Part shown: positions 21,790-31,088 of the stretch, one piece after another
Layout: every line of letters starts with the position of its first letter
Numbering within the stretch: the stretch's first letter is position 1
Assembly: GCA_030715195.1 (NCBI GenBank)
Contig: JAUYVI010000004.1
Span: forward strand, 124,001-188,000
Source of the DNA: Dongia sedimenti
GTDB lineage: Bacteria > Pseudomonadota > Alphaproteobacteria > Dongiales > Dongiaceae
DNA: 64,000 bases
Direction: 5' to 3'
The notes under the pieces: model-generated
What the model saw: the letters and a program-made list of their open reading frames with translations, nothing else
Database searches by the model: none
What the model was told of the DNA's origin: nothing
Translations under genes and position numbers: made by a program

Positions 21790-21877
21790 TCGTCATCCCA
21801 AGGCTTGGCCTTGGGATCCACGAGTTGCTTTGTTTCAGGCAAACTCGTGGATGCCAAGCCTTCGCTTGGCATGACGG
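21790..21877. repeat. dispersed palindromic element, copy 2
   Basis: This 88 bp near-perfect cruciform has an outer CGTCATCCCAAGGC pairing with the right-hand GCTTGGCATGACG. The inner ATCCACGAGTT pairs exactly with AACTCGTGGAT. It sits between kbl and tdh. Its design matches the element at 10377, with a different core. Confidence 0.8.
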
Positions 21878-21910
21878 CATCTTTCATTCTGAACGCTAGG
21901 CAACGCGCAC

Positions 21911-22936
21911 ATGAAAGCCCTCGTCAAAACCGAAGCCGGACCCGGCCTCAAGCTCCAGGACGTGAAGGAGCCCGAGGTCGGGCATAACGACGTCCTGATC
22001 AAGATCCACAAGACCGCGATCTGCGGCACCGACATCCACATCTGGAAATGGGACGAATGGGCGGCGAAGACGATTCCGGTCGGCATGCATGTCGGCCATG
22101 AATATGTCGGCGAGATCGTCGCCATGGGCCAGGAGGTGCGCGGCTTCAATATAGGCGACCGCGTGTCGGGTGAGGGTCACATCACCTGCGGTTATTGTCG
22201 CAATTGCCGCGCCGGCCGTCGCCATCTCTGCCGCAACACCTTCGGCGTCGGCGTCAACCGGCCCGGCGCCTTCGCAGAGCTCTTGAGCATCCCCGCCTTC
22301 AACGCCTTCAAGATCCCGGATAACATCCGCGACGACCTCGCCTCGATCTTCGATCCCTTCGGCAACGCGACCCACACGGCGCTCGCCTTCAACCTGGTCG
22401 GCGAGGACGTGCTGATCACCGGCGCGGGCCCGATCGGCATCATGGCCGCGGCGATCGCCCGGCATGTCGGCGCCCGCTTCGTCGTGGTCACCGACGTCAA
22501 CGACTACCGCCTGGAGCTCGCGAAGAAGATGGGCGCCCACCGCGCCGTCAACGTGACGCGCGAGAAGCTGAAGGATGTGATGACCGAGCTCGGCATGGTC
22601 GAGGGCTTCGACGTCGGCCTCGAAATGTCCGGCGTGCCCACCGCCTTCACCACCATGCTCGAGCACATGAACCATGGCGGCAAGGTGGCCTTGTTGGGGA
22701 TTCCGCCCGCCAACACCGCGATCGATTGGAACCAGGTCATCTTCAAGGGCCTGGAGATCAAGGGCATCTACGGCCGCGAGATGTTCGAGACCTGGTACAA
22801 GATGGTGGCGATGCTGCAATCCGGCCTCAACCTCGATCCGATTCTCACCCACCATTTCCCGGTCAAGGATTACGTCGAAGGCTTCGAGACCATGCTGAGC
22901 GGCAAGTCGGGCAAGGTCATCCTGAACTGGGCTTAG
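21911..22936 (+). CDS. tdh: L-threonine 3-dehydrogenase
   Basis: Tdh oxidises threonine to 2-amino-3-ketobutyrate with NAD+; Kbl then cleaves the product. It is a zinc medium-chain dehydrogenase of 341 residues. The catalytic zinc ligand is Cys38 (TAICGTDIH), with GHEYVGEI following. Structural zinc cysteines are Cys93, Cys96, Cys99 and Cys107. The Rossmann motif is [12 protein letters not shown]. Length and numbering match the E. coli enzyme. Palindromic elements lie on both sides of the gene. Confidence 0.97.
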   Translation: MKALVKTEAGPGLKLQDVKEPEVGHNDVLIKIHKTAICGTDIHIWKWDEWAAKTIPVGMHVGHEYVGEIVAMGQEVRGFNIGDRVSGEGHITCGYCRNCRAGRRHLCRNTFGVGVNRPGAFAELLSIPAFNAFKIPDNIRDDLASIFDPFGNATHTALAFNLVGEDVLITGAGPIGIMAAAIARHVGARFVVVTDVNDYRLELAKKMGAHRAVNVTREKLKDVMTELGMVEGFDVGLEMSGVPTAFTTMLEHMNHGGKVALLGIPPANTAIDWNQVIFKGLEIKGIYGREMFETWYKMVAMLQSGLNLDPILTHHFPVKDYVEGFETMLSGKSGKVILNWA

Positions 22937-23308
22937 CGCTGGGCTGAACCCGTCGTCATGCCGAGGCCTGGCTTGACATCTACGAGTTTCATTCGAGCGA
23001 TGGGTGCAAACTCGCTGGTTGCCGACGGGCGCAACGGCGGTCGTCGCAAGAAAAAATTCATGCAGAACGTCCTGTGATGGCGTTCCTGGGGATAACCACA
23101 AAGGTTCAATCGGCCGCAGGCATCTCATCCTCCTGCCGGGGCGTGGAACGGTGCGGCACACACGCCATCCTATGCCGTCATGAGGTCCATCATATGATCA
23201 TATGCAGTGGTCCCGGCGATGGTGCGTGCGGCGGGTAAGCTTTCGTTAAGCGCGGACTCGATAAAGCTTGCAGCCTCGCTCACCGCTCATCGACAGGACC
23301 TCCCCATC
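22937..23308. other. 372 bp gap upstream of the first globin-coupled chemoreceptor
   Basis: No gene is seen. The gap holds a decayed palindromic element (22951-23030), a perfect 14 bp palindrome CATATGATCATATG (23191-23204) about 105 bp before the chemoreceptor start, and a weak sigma-28-like pair (TAAG at 23236 and CTCGATAA at 23257-23264, spacer 17 instead of 15). Confidence 0.5.
22951..23030. repeat. dispersed palindromic element, decayed copy 3
   Basis: It starts CGTCGTCATGCC-AGGC-TGGCTT and contains TACGAGTTTCATTC and GCAAACTCG blocks, in the same order as the 21790 copy. The arms have many mismatches. It follows tdh directly, so tdh lies between two members of the family. Confidence 0.55.
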
Positions 23309-24679
23309 ATGTTTGCCGAAGACCTGGCTGCCCGGATCGCTCTGGCCGGACTGTCGCCGGATGACTGCGCCTTGCTGCCCGTCGCGTTCGAGCGCCTGGC
23401 CCCCGCACTCGACACCTTGCTCGACGACTTCTATGTCGCGGCGGCGCGGGTGCCGGAGCTGGCGCGGCTGGTCCAGGGCCACGTGCCGCGGCTGAAGACC
23501 GCGCAGCAGGGGCACTGGCGCGAGATCTTCAGCGGCCGGTTCGACGACGCCTATCTCGCCCGCGCCACCGCGATCGGCCGCGCCCATTTCCGCATCGGGC
23601 TGCAGCCGCACTGGTATGCCGCGGGCTACACCCGGATCCTCGCGGGCATGTCCGCGCTGCTGATCCGCGACTTCCGCCGCAAGCCGGAACAGGCGGCGAA
23701 GATGGTCGCCGCCGTCGAGAAGGCGATCCTGCTCGACATGGCGGTGGCGATCGCCGTCTACATCCAGGCCGGCGACGAGCATCTCAAGCAGCGCCTCGGC
23801 GAGACCGCCGATGCGATCGGCGGCGAGATCGCGAGTGCCATCGCTGAAACCGGCGCCCGTGCCGTGGAGGTGCGCCGCCTGACCGAGGAAACCTGTGCTT
23901 CGGCGACGCGCATGGCGGAGGAAGCCGCCGCGGCGCGCGACGCCTCGGACGCGACCGCGCAGCAGGTCGCCGCCGCCGCTTCGGCGACCGAGGAGCTCTC
24001 GGCCGCGGTCGCCGACGTCGCGCGCTCGATGACCCATTCCAACAGCGCCGCCGAGAGTGCCGTCGCCAAGGCCGACCAGGCCGCCGCCACGCTTTCGGCG
24101 CTGCGCGGCGCGGTCACCCGAATCGACGGCGTGGTCGGGCTCATCGCCGACGTGGCGCGGCAGACCAACATGCTGGCGCTCAACGCCACGATCGAGGCGG
24201 CGCGCGCGGGTGCCGCGGGCAAGGGCTTCGCCGTCGTCGCCTCGGAGGTGAAGCAGCTGGCCGGGCAGACCGGCCGTGCCACCGACGAGATCCGGCAGCA
24301 GACCGCCGAGGTCGAGCGCATCACCGGCACCGCGGTGACCGCCGTCGCCGCGGTGGTCGATGCGATCCGCGCCATCCAGGAAGGCAGCACCACGATCTCC
24401 GCCGCGGCCGAGCAGCAGGCGACCGCGACCGGCGGGATCAGCGCCAACATGGCGGCGGCGCGCGACCAGACCGCCGGCGTCAACGGCAACATCGCCGAGG
24501 TCTTGCGCGACAGCGTCGCCGCCAAGGCGCAGGTCGAGGTAGTGCGCGGCGAGCTCGCGCGGATCGAGGCGGGCCTTCGGCAGCTCTCGGAACGCGTCAG
24601 CGCCATGCTGGTCCGGTTGCGCGATCCTTCGGCCAGGGGTTCGGAGCCACGCCCCGTGGAGCGCCGCGCGGCGGAGTGA
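23309..24679 (+). CDS. globin-coupled methyl-accepting chemotaxis protein (HemAT-like)
   Basis: The 456-residue soluble receptor has an N-terminal protoglobin domain (about 1-175). The proximal haem His is probably His93, in [16 protein letters not shown]-terminal methyl-accepting domain follows, with [13 protein letters not shown] (about 291-303) and [14 protein letters not shown]. There is no membrane segment. By family it binds O2 on haem and steers aerotaxis through CheA. ATG at 23309 is preceded by AGGA; the frame is open further upstream (GTG at 23207 region), but that adds residues outside the globin domain. It is one of two such receptors in the window. Confidence 0.92.
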   Translation: MFAEDLAARIALAGLSPDDCALLPVAFERLAPALDTLLDDFYVAAARVPELARLVQGHVPRLKTAQQGHWREIFSGRFDDAYLARATAIGRAHFRIGLQPHWYAAGYTRILAGMSALLIRDFRRKPEQAAKMVAAVEKAILLDMAVAIAVYIQAGDEHLKQRLGETADAIGGEIASAIAETGARAVEVRRLTEETCASATRMAEEAAAARDASDATAQQVAAAASATEELSAAVADVARSMTHSNSAAESAVAKADQAAATLSALRGAVTRIDGVVGLIADVARQTNMLALNATIEAARAGAAGKGFAVVASEVKQLAGQTGRATDEIRQQTAEVERITGTAVTAVAAVVDAIRAIQEGSTTISAAAEQQATATGGISANMAAARDQTAGVNGNIAEVLRDSVAAKAQVEVVRGELARIEAGLRQLSERVSAMLVRLRDPSARGSEPRPVERRAAE

Positions 24680-24699
24680 ACGTCGGCCGATGTAAAGAC

Positions 24700-25344
24700 T
24701 CAGATGAAGCAGATCAGATCGACCATGAAATGCAGTACCACGACCGGCCAGAGGGCGCCGGTCCGGCGGAAGAGCAGCATCGCGAACACGCCGAAGACCC
24801 CGGCAAAGATCATGTTGGGCACTCCGGTCCACCAGTGATAGCCGCCGAACAGCAGGCTGCTGACAGCGGTCATGGCCCGGCCGTCGCCCAGGCCGCCCAG
24901 CGCGAGACGCATGGCACGGCGGAGCACGATCTCTTCATGCAGCGCCACCAAAGCGAGGCCGAATGTGAGATCGAAGATCAGGAGCCAGCCGTCGGGCCTC
25001 GGGTAGGTCCCGAGCCGGAATGTGGGCAGATAGGCGGCATAGACGTGCCCGGCGACAATGGCCGCGCCGCAGATCGGGATGAGCAGCAGCCCCCAATTGA
25101 TCACGATCGCCAGCGAGATCTTCAGGGGTTCCGCGCGATAGACCACGCCTCGCACCGCCGGGTTGGCGGCGAGCAGTGCGAGCGCCGCAAGGCGTCCGGC
25201 GTAATCGCAGAACAGCCAAGCCGGCGGTTCCGTCTGTTGCAGACGGATGAGCTGCGACATCACTTCCGCACCGGTCGCTGCGATCATCCAGCCGATGATC
25301 GCGCGCGATGCCGCGAATTGCTGGCCGTTGCCCGCAGACGCCAT
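24700..25344 (-). CDS. CPBP-family intramembrane metalloprotease
   Basis: The 214-residue membrane protein has about six hydrophobic segments and the three CPBP (Abi/CAAX protease-like) motifs: ALHEEIVLRR with the paired glutamates, FGGYHWWTG with a histidine, and VLHFMVDL with another histidine. All presumed zinc or catalytic residues are present. The substrate is unknown. I use ATG at 25344; a GTG at 25392 would add 16 residues. It is convergent with the chemoreceptor gene and divergent from the DUF188 gene. Confidence 0.8.
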   Translation of the reverse strand: MASAGNGQQFAASRAIIGWMIAATGAEVMSQLIRLQQTEPPAWLFCDYAGRLAALALLAANPAVRGVVYRAEPLKISLAIVINWGLLLIPICGAAIVAGHVYAAYLPTFRLGTYPRPDGWLLIFDLTFGLALVALHEEIVLRRAMRLALGGLGDGRAMTAVSSLLFGGYHWWTGVPNMIFAGVFGVFAMLLFRRTGALWPVVVLHFMVDLICFI

Positions 25345-25410
25345 TTGCCATATTAGGCGGCAGTACCGACCGCCCGGAATGACCTGGGTCACAGAAGCCG
25401 CGACTTATCC

Positions 25411-25884
25411 ATGACCGCTATCTATATCGACGCCGATGCCTGTCCCGTGCGCGAGGAAGTCTATCGCGTGGCGGAGCGCGTGGGGCTCGATGTGTTTGTC
25501 GTCTCCAACGGCTCGCGGCCGATCCGGCCGTCGCAGAATCCCAGGATCAAGATGGTGATCGTCGCGGAAGGCGCCGATGCGGCCGACGATTGGATCGCCG
25601 AGCGGATCACCGCCGCCGACATCTGCGTCACCAACGACATCCCGCTGGCCGCGCGCTGCCTGAAGAAGAACGCGCGCTCGCTCGCCGCCAACGGCAAGCT
25701 CTGGACCGAGAACAATATCGGCAATGCGCTGGCGGGGCGCGAGGTCGGCAAGTATCTGCGCGAGACCGGCGTCAACACCGGCGGGCCGCCGCCCTTTTCG
25801 AAGGCGGACCGCTCGCGGTTCCTGAATGCGCTGGATACGGTGGTGCAGGCGGCCTTGCGGGACGCGGGGCAGCCCCGGGCCTGA
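25411..25884 (+). CDS. YaiI/YqxD family protein (DUF188)
   Basis: The 157-residue protein starts with the family signature IYIDADACPVREEVYRVAER. It continues with IRMV-like strands (IKMVIVAEGADAADDWI) and VTNDIPLAARCLKK, a PIN/NYN-like nuclease fold layout with conserved acidic residues. Length is typical. The molecular function of the family is not firmly established. It is divergent from the CPBP protease gene, with 66 bp between the two starts. Confidence 0.9.
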   Translation: MTAIYIDADACPVREEVYRVAERVGLDVFVVSNGSRPIRPSQNPRIKMVIVAEGADAADDWIAERITAADICVTNDIPLAARCLKKNARSLAANGKLWTENNIGNALAGREVGKYLRETGVNTGGPPPFSKADRSRFLNALDTVVQAALRDAGQPRA

Positions 25885-26342
25885 GGCGGAGACGGATTCA
25901 CGGCTCCGGGACGCGAGACAACGAGAGCGGCGTGAAGTCGGATGGCATCATTTCGGCAAGGCCGAGAATTCACGCTGCGCGCAAGATCTCACTGCATATT
26001 CCCGAATTCACGCGCTTGCTGCGGCTGACGCGCGCCGCCGATCGTGGTATGATCGGTGCGCTGTTTGACATCGTGAATGCCGTGTCGAGATGCGCGCCGG
26101 CGCGACCGTGATTGCTGCTCTGCAACGCAGACCCGGCGCAGACAGAACCGAACAAGGCATCGGTTGGCCAAGGCGCCTACCCGCGAGCCGAGGTTTACCC
26201 AGGGTTTACGAAACGCAGATTCGCGTTGGCCGATAGATCGCGAGAAAGCCATCATCGTCAACAGCTTGGCGTGGATTTATGCCCCTTATCCAGGCAGAGG
26301 CTGTAAACCTCGGCGCGCACGCGAATCGAAAGCGTTACCGCG
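25885..26342. other. 458 bp gap without a recognised gene
   Basis: No open frame here looks coding. A perfect 12 bp inverted repeat (GCCGAGGTTTAC at 26187-26198 and GTAAACCTCGGC at 26303-26314) encloses 104 bp. The decamer GAATTCACGC occurs twice in direct orientation, near 25966 and 26003. Composition is slightly less GC-rich than the surrounding genes. I cannot assign a function. Confidence 0.5.
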
Positions 26343-27167
26343 CTAGTTTATGCCGACCAGGCTCTTCATCTTCTCCATGAAGCCGCCGGGCTTGCGCTCG
26401 GTCCGGCCGGAGAGGCTCTGGCGCATGTTGCGCATGAGGTCGCGCATCGCGGCGGCATCCGCGTCCGGCGCCGCCGGCTCGGTCTTGTGGCTGAGGCCTA
26501 GGGTCGCGGCCGGAACACCGACCTCGGCTGCGGTCTCGGTGATCTTGCCGGCGATATGGTCGGCCGGGATGTCCTTGTCGTGCATCAGCGTGTAGTGACC
26601 CGGTTCCGGCCGCGAGACTACGCCGCCGGCCGCGTTGTCGATCAAGGTCTCGCCGATCTTCTGCTCGAGCTCCGCATGCTTCGCCGCGGAGAGGCCGGCA
26701 CCCGAAGGTGAGACGGTCAGCGCGTGGGCGCGGAACACCGAGAGATCGAGCGGCTTGCCGGCGCCGGCGGCCGCGGCGCTCGCCACCGCCGCAAATTCAT
26801 CCTCGGTCGCCAGCGCGTCGCCGTCGCTCACCTCCGCGATCGGCCGCGCCGTCTCGGCGCCGTTCTCGGTAAGCAGCAGCCACCAGGCCATCGGCCCGGA
26901 GCCGGGGCGCGCCTGCAACGCGACCTTGTGCTCGCCGCTCATCGGGGTGCGGAAGGTGACCGAGACGACCTCGGTCCAGTTGCGCTGGGAGAGGCGCCCC
27001 ATCATCCGCATGAAGGCCAGGCGGTCGTCGTCGCCGATGAAATTGACCAGATGCTTGCCGATCAGCACCTGCTGCAGCATGCCGAAATGCCGGGAGAGAT
27101 TGCCCCTGGCTTCCTGGATCTGGGTCGCCTGATCGACCAGAAAAGACATGTCCCAGGTGTCGGCCAT
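26343..27167 (-). CDS. hypothetical protein with PAS-like N-terminus
   Basis: The 274-residue protein has no signal peptide and no membrane segment. Residues about 15-110 read like a PAS fold (LIGKHLVNFIGDDDRLAFMRMM, then EVVSVTFRTPMSGEH and AWWLLLTEN). The middle (about 140-215) has an alpha/beta stretch (AKHAELEQKIGETLIDNA, EPGHYTLMHDKDIP). The C-terminus is helical and basic. I do not recognise the second domain. It follows the GNAT-like gene by 111 bp on the same strand. A regulatory or signalling role is only an inference from the PAS-like part. Confidence 0.6.
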   Translation of the reverse strand: MADTWDMSFLVDQATQIQEARGNLSRHFGMLQQVLIGKHLVNFIGDDDRLAFMRMMGRLSQRNWTEVVSVTFRTPMSGEHKVALQARPGSGPMAWWLLLTENGAETARPIAEVSDGDALATEDEFAAVASAAAAGAGKPLDLSVFRAHALTVSPSGAGLSAAKHAELEQKIGETLIDNAAGGVVSRPEPGHYTLMHDKDIPADHIAGKITETAAEVGVPAATLGLSHKTEPAAPDADAAAMRDLMRNMRQSLSGRTERKPGGFMEKMKSLVGIN

Positions 27168-27278
27168 GGTTGCGTTCCATCTTTGACGCCGCGAAAGCCC
27201 GGGGATTATCGCCCGCCAAGGTTAATCAGACGTCAATCCAGGTCCCAAAGCTGGGGATAACCAGCGGATTTCCGCCCC

Positions 27279-27959
27279 TTAACCGGTGTCGCGCAGCCAC
27301 ACCCGAAGCGGTGCGAGCGCTTGAAATCCCAGGGTTTTCATCATCTCCAGCGCCGCACCCGTCTCATAGCCGACGATCGGCAGACCGGGCGCGAAAGCCT
27401 GAACGGCGGCGAGGCAGCCGGCGCTGCGTTCGGGCGGTCCGAACAGGTTGGAGATTCCGACCACCGCGGCCGAACGGCTGGCGACGCAGCCGGCGACGAT
27501 CCGGCCCTTCTCCTCGCCGGCGATGAAGGCGTGGTCGCGCTCGTAAAGCAGAGTCGGCCTGAACGGCGAGGGTCCATTGTCATCGCCGCGCCAAGCCGTG
27601 TCCCAGCGCGAAAGCGATGCCGTGTCGCGCAGGATGCGCCAGGTCGCGGCATCCGACCCCGACACAGGCTGTGGATCGCGCCAGATCCATGTCGCCTCGA
27701 ACAACGGCGCAAAGCCGAGTGGGGCGAGGTCGAGCGTCGCGAAACTGTCCTTCACCGCGAAGTCGACGGGCGCTGCGGCGATCGCTGCGGGCGGCGTCGC
27801 GATCGGTGCCAAGGTCACGGCGTTTGGATAGAGCGGCGGCGCGGCACCACGGTTGATCCACACCGTGTCCTCGAAGACGCCGCTCTCGCCCCAGCTTCGG
27901 GCGACCGCGTCGCACCATTCGGCATTGTTGCGGGCGGCCTGCGCGACGCGGTCAAGCAT
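27279..27959 (-). CDS. putative GNAT-like acetyltransferase / hypothetical protein
   Basis: The 226-residue protein has an N-terminal helix (RVAQAARNNAEWCDAVARSWG) and a central region that pairs substrate-side strands with the segment HAFIAGEEKGRIVAGCVASRSAAVVGISNLF. The GY/ALEMMKTLGFQALAPLRVW ending resembles the last strand-helix unit of GNAT folds. The acetyl-CoA loop is not clear, so the family call is tentative. Its start overlaps the end of the upstream membrane-protein gene by 8 bp, so the two are probably translated together. Confidence 0.55.
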   Translation of the reverse strand: MLDRVAQAARNNAEWCDAVARSWGESGVFEDTVWINRGAAPPLYPNAVTLAPIATPPAAIAAAPVDFAVKDSFATLDLAPLGFAPLFEATWIWRDPQPVSGSDAATWRILRDTASLSRWDTAWRGDDNGPSPFRPTLLYERDHAFIAGEEKGRIVAGCVASRSAAVVGISNLFGPPERSAGCLAAVQAFAPGLPIVGYETGAALEMMKTLGFQALAPLRVWLRDTG

Positions 27960-28503
27960 TCCGCCAAAGATCCTCTATCGCCGCTTCGCGATCGGCATGC
28001 TGTTTGCGGGCCTCTATTGTATCTTCCAGGAAATTCAGGAGGAACCGGCGCTCACCGCGGGCCATGGCTCGGCCGACGCCGAGCAGCGCAATTCCAAACG
28101 ATGCGAAGACTAGGGGTATGAGTAGGCTTTCGAGGTCGGGCGCTCGGCTATTCCCCAGATCGACGGCGACGAAGAAGATGATGATTGCCAGAAACGGGGT
28201 GAGCCACAGCGCCATGAACAGCATCACAAACCAATGCATGCCGAACCGACACGTAAGGAGGGTCGACGCTCCATTGCTGGCTAAGCGCCCAGTGGCATAG
28301 GTCTGGAACGAATTGTACGTTCCGCGCGCGAGCCGCTTACGCAGCTTGAAAGTCTTTTCGCCAACCCGACCGACCACAGGGCTGTGTCCAAAGATCGCCC
28401 ATTCACTCTGGACGGTGCCGCGCAGTCTCGTGAGACATTCGGCGACCGGCAGGGGCGAAGTCAACGTTTCGGTCTCATAGCCCAACCAACGCCCCAGTCC
28501 CAT
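27952..28503 (-). CDS. hypothetical membrane protein, 183 aa
   Basis: The protein has a soluble N-terminal half (TSPLPVAECLTRLRGTVQSEW, a strand-rich piece to about residue 90) and two hydrophobic helices (about 90-115 and 128-148). A charged C-terminal helix follows. The layout resembles other bacterial proteins with a START/SRPBCC-like N-terminus plus two TM helices, but I cannot name the family. I chose the ATG at 28503, which lies 3 bp beyond the rsmB stop; a TTG at 28506 is immediately upstream. The GC content looks lower than in neighbouring genes. Confidence 0.6.
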   Translation of the reverse strand: MGLGRWLGYETETLTSPLPVAECLTRLRGTVQSEWAIFGHSPVVGRVGEKTFKLRKRLARGTYNSFQTYATGRLASNGASTLLTCRFGMHWFVMLFMALWLTPFLAIIIFFVAVDLGNSRAPDLESLLIPLVFASFGIALLGVGRAMARGERRFLLNFLEDTIEARKQHADREAAIEDLWRNA

Positions 28504-28506
28504 CAA

Positions 28507-29847
28507 TCAATCCGCCTTCACCAGCCGCGCCGCATAGAACCCATCCATACCGCCCTCGCTTGCGAGATGGCAGGGCAGAGTGCGCAGATCCCCTTCCGGC
28601 GTCAGGACTTCGCGCAAGCCGAACACCTCGGCCTCGGTCAGCGGTGCGCGGCGCAGGCTCTCATGCCGCGCCAGAGCTGCGGCGATCCGCTCCGGCCCTT
28701 CTTCCGGCTGCAGCGAGCAGACGCAGTAGAGCACGGTGCCACCGGGTCTTGTTAAGCGCACAGCCGCGTCGATCAAGCGATTCTGAGCCGCGGCGAGCTT
28801 CTTGATGTCGCGCGGGTCCTTGAGCCAGGCGACGTCGGGATGCCGCCGCAGCGTGCCGGTGGACGAGCAGGGCGCATCCAGCAGCACGATGTCGAAATCA
28901 CCCGCCGCATCCCACCGGGTCGCATCGGCCGCCGCGCATTCCGCGCTCAGCCCCAGCCGGTCGAGATTCTGCTGCAGCCGTTGCAGCCGGTCCTCGGAGC
29001 GGTCGAGTGCGGTCACTATGGCGCCGGCGGCCGCGAGCTGCATCGTCTTGCCGCCGGGCGCGGCGCAGAGATCCAGCACGCGTTTCCCGACGAGATCACC
29101 CAGCAGCTTGACCGGCAGGCTGGCGGCGAAATCCTGCACCCACCAGGCACCCTCGGCGAAGCCCGGCGCCTCATCAAGCCGCTGCGGTCGCTCGGGATCG
29201 TGCGCCGCGCGGCGCAGGCTGCCGCCGGGCATCACGCGCGCATGCAAGGCTTCCGCCCATTGCGCGCGCTCCGCCGGCCGCTTCACCGAGAAATCCAGCG
29301 GCGGCTCATCGAGCAAGGCGCCCGCAATTTTCGCCGCTTGCTCTTCGCCATAGGTCCAGACCCAGGATGCCCACAGCCAATCCGGCAGACTCGCGACCCC
29401 GGGCGGCACCTGGGCCAACAGGGCTTCGCCTTCCCCGGCGATCCGCCGCAGCACCGCGTTGACCAGCCCCTTGTAGCCCGCGGCACCGCCGAGCTGCGCG
29501 GTCAGCGCCACGGCACTATCGACCGCCGCATGGGCCGGCGTGCCGAGCACCAGCAATTGCGCCGCACCCAGCCGAAGGATGTCGGTGACCGCGCGCGCCT
29601 TGTTGGGGAGCGGCCGTTCCATGCAGAGCGCAATGATGCGGTCGATCCGCCCCAGATGCCGCAACGTTGCCGAAGTCAGCGCGCGCACGAATTGCCGATC
29701 GCGGTTCTCGAGCTTGGGCAGATCGGGATGCCGTTCGAACGCTTCTTCCAGCGGCCGCTTCTGCTCCAGCACGCGCGCCAGCAGATCCAGCGCCACGCCG
29801 CGCGCCGAGACCTCCCGGGTCGCGGCCGATTTCGGTTTGGTTTTCAT
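28507..29847 (-). CDS. rsmB: 16S rRNA (cytosine(967)-C5)-methyltransferase RsmB (Fmu/Sun)
   Basis: RsmB methylates C967 of 16S rRNA using SAM. From ATG at 29847 it has 446 residues. The N-terminal NusB-like RNA-binding domain (about 10-145) contains RGVALDLLARVLEQ and ENRDRQFVRALTSATLR. The C-terminal methyltransferase domain has the SAM motif VLDLCAAPGGKTMQLA, then DAPCSSTGTLRRHPDV and VCSLQPEE, which carry the two active-site cysteines of m5C enzymes. Length is normal. It heads a minus-strand group with three little-known genes. Confidence 0.95.
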   Translation of the reverse strand: MKTKPKSAATREVSARGVALDLLARVLEQKRPLEEAFERHPDLPKLENRDRQFVRALTSATLRHLGRIDRIIALCMERPLPNKARAVTDILRLGAAQLLVLGTPAHAAVDSAVALTAQLGGAAGYKGLVNAVLRRIAGEGEALLAQVPPGVASLPDWLWASWVWTYGEEQAAKIAGALLDEPPLDFSVKRPAERAQWAEALHARVMPGGSLRRAAHDPERPQRLDEAPGFAEGAWWVQDFAASLPVKLLGDLVGKRVLDLCAAPGGKTMQLAAAGAIVTALDRSEDRLQRLQQNLDRLGLSAECAAADATRWDAAGDFDIVLLDAPCSSTGTLRRHPDVAWLKDPRDIKKLAAAQNRLIDAAVRLTRPGGTVLYCVCSLQPEEGPERIAAALARHESLRRAPLTEAEVFGLREVLTPEGDLRTLPCHLASEGGMDGFYAARLVKAD

Positions 29848-29953
29848 GCCGTCTTCTAGCCTTGAACCGCGTCGCGGTCGCGCGGGAAATCCCTCGTCGG
29901 ACGGCCGGGGGCCGGCGTTTGGGGGCCGCAATCGCCCCTTTTGGCCCGCGCGG

Positions 29954-29970
29954 CGTGATCCCGGTCACAG
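29954..29970 (+). promoter_or_regulatory. CRP-type palindromic operator upstream of RTX gene 1
   Basis: CGTGATCCCGGTCACAG has perfect CRP-type half-sites, GTGA-N6-TCAC. The centre lies about 103 bp before the ATG at 30065. A matching site lies at the same distance before the second RTX gene. A 28 nt block (29987-30014) downstream of it is also conserved between the two genes. Confidence 0.6.
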
Positions 29971-30064
29971 CCCATGGCATCTGCCAGAAACCTGACGGCC
30001 CGACCCCGCGACGGGTCTGAGGACAGGCTTTCGTACCCACCCGTTGAACAAACAGGAGTGTGTC

Positions 30065-30928
30065 ATGCAGAGCAGCAACAATCCCGGCACCACCCAGCCC
30101 GGCAACGGCCCTTCCTCGCCTTATGCATTCTATTGGCCGATCACCGGCGACGAGCTCGCCAACAACCTTATCGGTGGTTCGAAGAACGAAGCCATCTACG
30201 GCTATGGCGGCGACGACGTGATCGATGCCGGTGCCGGCAACGACATCGTGTATGGCGGAGCCGGCACGGACGATATCTCCGGCGGCACTGGCAACGACAC
30301 GCTGTGGGGCGGCGCCAGCCTTGACTACCTCTATGGCGAAAACGGCAATGACGTGATCCATGGCGAGGACGCCGGCGACTATATCTACGGCGGCCAGGGC
30401 AACGACATTCTGTTCGGCGAGGCCGGGGGCGACCGCCTCAATGGCGGCGCGAACCAGGACATGCTCAACGGCGGCGACGGCAACGACCGGCTCGAAGGCG
30501 CGGGCGGCGCCGACATCCTCCTCGGCGGTGCCGGTAACGACAATCTCCAGGGCGACGGCGACTACAACACCTCCGGCATCGATGGCGATGATGTGCTGGA
30601 TGGCGGCGCCGGCAACGACCGTCTGTTCGGCGACGACGGCAGCGATCAGCTGACCGGCGGCGCCGACCACGATCAGTTCTTCATCGACGTGGCGCTGGCC
30701 GGCAATGACGTGATCATGGACTTCAACGCGGCCGAGGACTCGTTGATCCTGGAAGGCGTGCTCGATGCCGACGATCCCAATGTCTCGCTCGGCGCGTCGG
30801 CCGACGGCGATGTGCTGCTGACTTTCGCCGGCAGCGGCGCCACGGTCGAGCTCAACGGCTTCCAGGCGACGAACTACGCCAACCTCGGCCAGCTCGACGC
30901 CGCGATCGACATCACCTACCAGTCGTAA
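30065..30928 (+). CDS. RTX-type calcium-binding protein, paralogue 1
   Basis: The 287-residue acidic protein consists of a short N-terminal segment (with PITGDELANNLIGG and NEAIYGYGGDD), about fifteen glycine/aspartate-rich nonapeptides of the GGxGxDxUx type (residues about 35-205), and a C-terminal domain with NDVIMDFNAAEDSLIL. By family it folds as a beta-roll on binding Ca2+ and is exported by a type I system through an uncleaved C-terminal signal. No secretion genes lie in the window and there is no catalytic domain, so it may be a small structural or surface protein. ATG at 30065 is preceded by AGGAG; TTG at 30044 is an alternative. A terminator follows. Confidence 0.88.
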   Translation: MQSSNNPGTTQPGNGPSSPYAFYWPITGDELANNLIGGSKNEAIYGYGGDDVIDAGAGNDIVYGGAGTDDISGGTGNDTLWGGASLDYLYGENGNDVIHGEDAGDYIYGGQGNDILFGEAGGDRLNGGANQDMLNGGDGNDRLEGAGGADILLGGAGNDNLQGDGDYNTSGIDGDDVLDGGAGNDRLFGDDGSDQLTGGADHDQFFIDVALAGNDVIMDFNAAEDSLILEGVLDADDPNVSLGASADGDVLLTFAGSGATVELNGFQATNYANLGQLDAAIDITYQS

Positions 30929-30944
30929 ACCGGCGACGAACCAG

Positions 30945-30983
30945 GCATCCCCGCCCCTGACCGGGCGGGGGTGCTTTGTTTTT
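30945..30983 (+). terminator. intrinsic terminator of RTX gene 1
   Basis: A 12 bp stem (GCATCCCCGCCC with GGGCGGGGGTGC, loop CTGACC) is followed by TTTGTTTTT. It begins 17 bp after the stop codon. It separates the two RTX genes into independent transcription units. Confidence 0.9.
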
Positions 30984-31088
30984 GCGCAATCGGCGCGGTC
31001 CGCTTCATACCTAGCCGCGTTCAGTACGGTTCTCTTCGACTCAAACCGGCGAATCGGCGGGCAAAGAGCCCCTTCTCCGTGGATTCTG

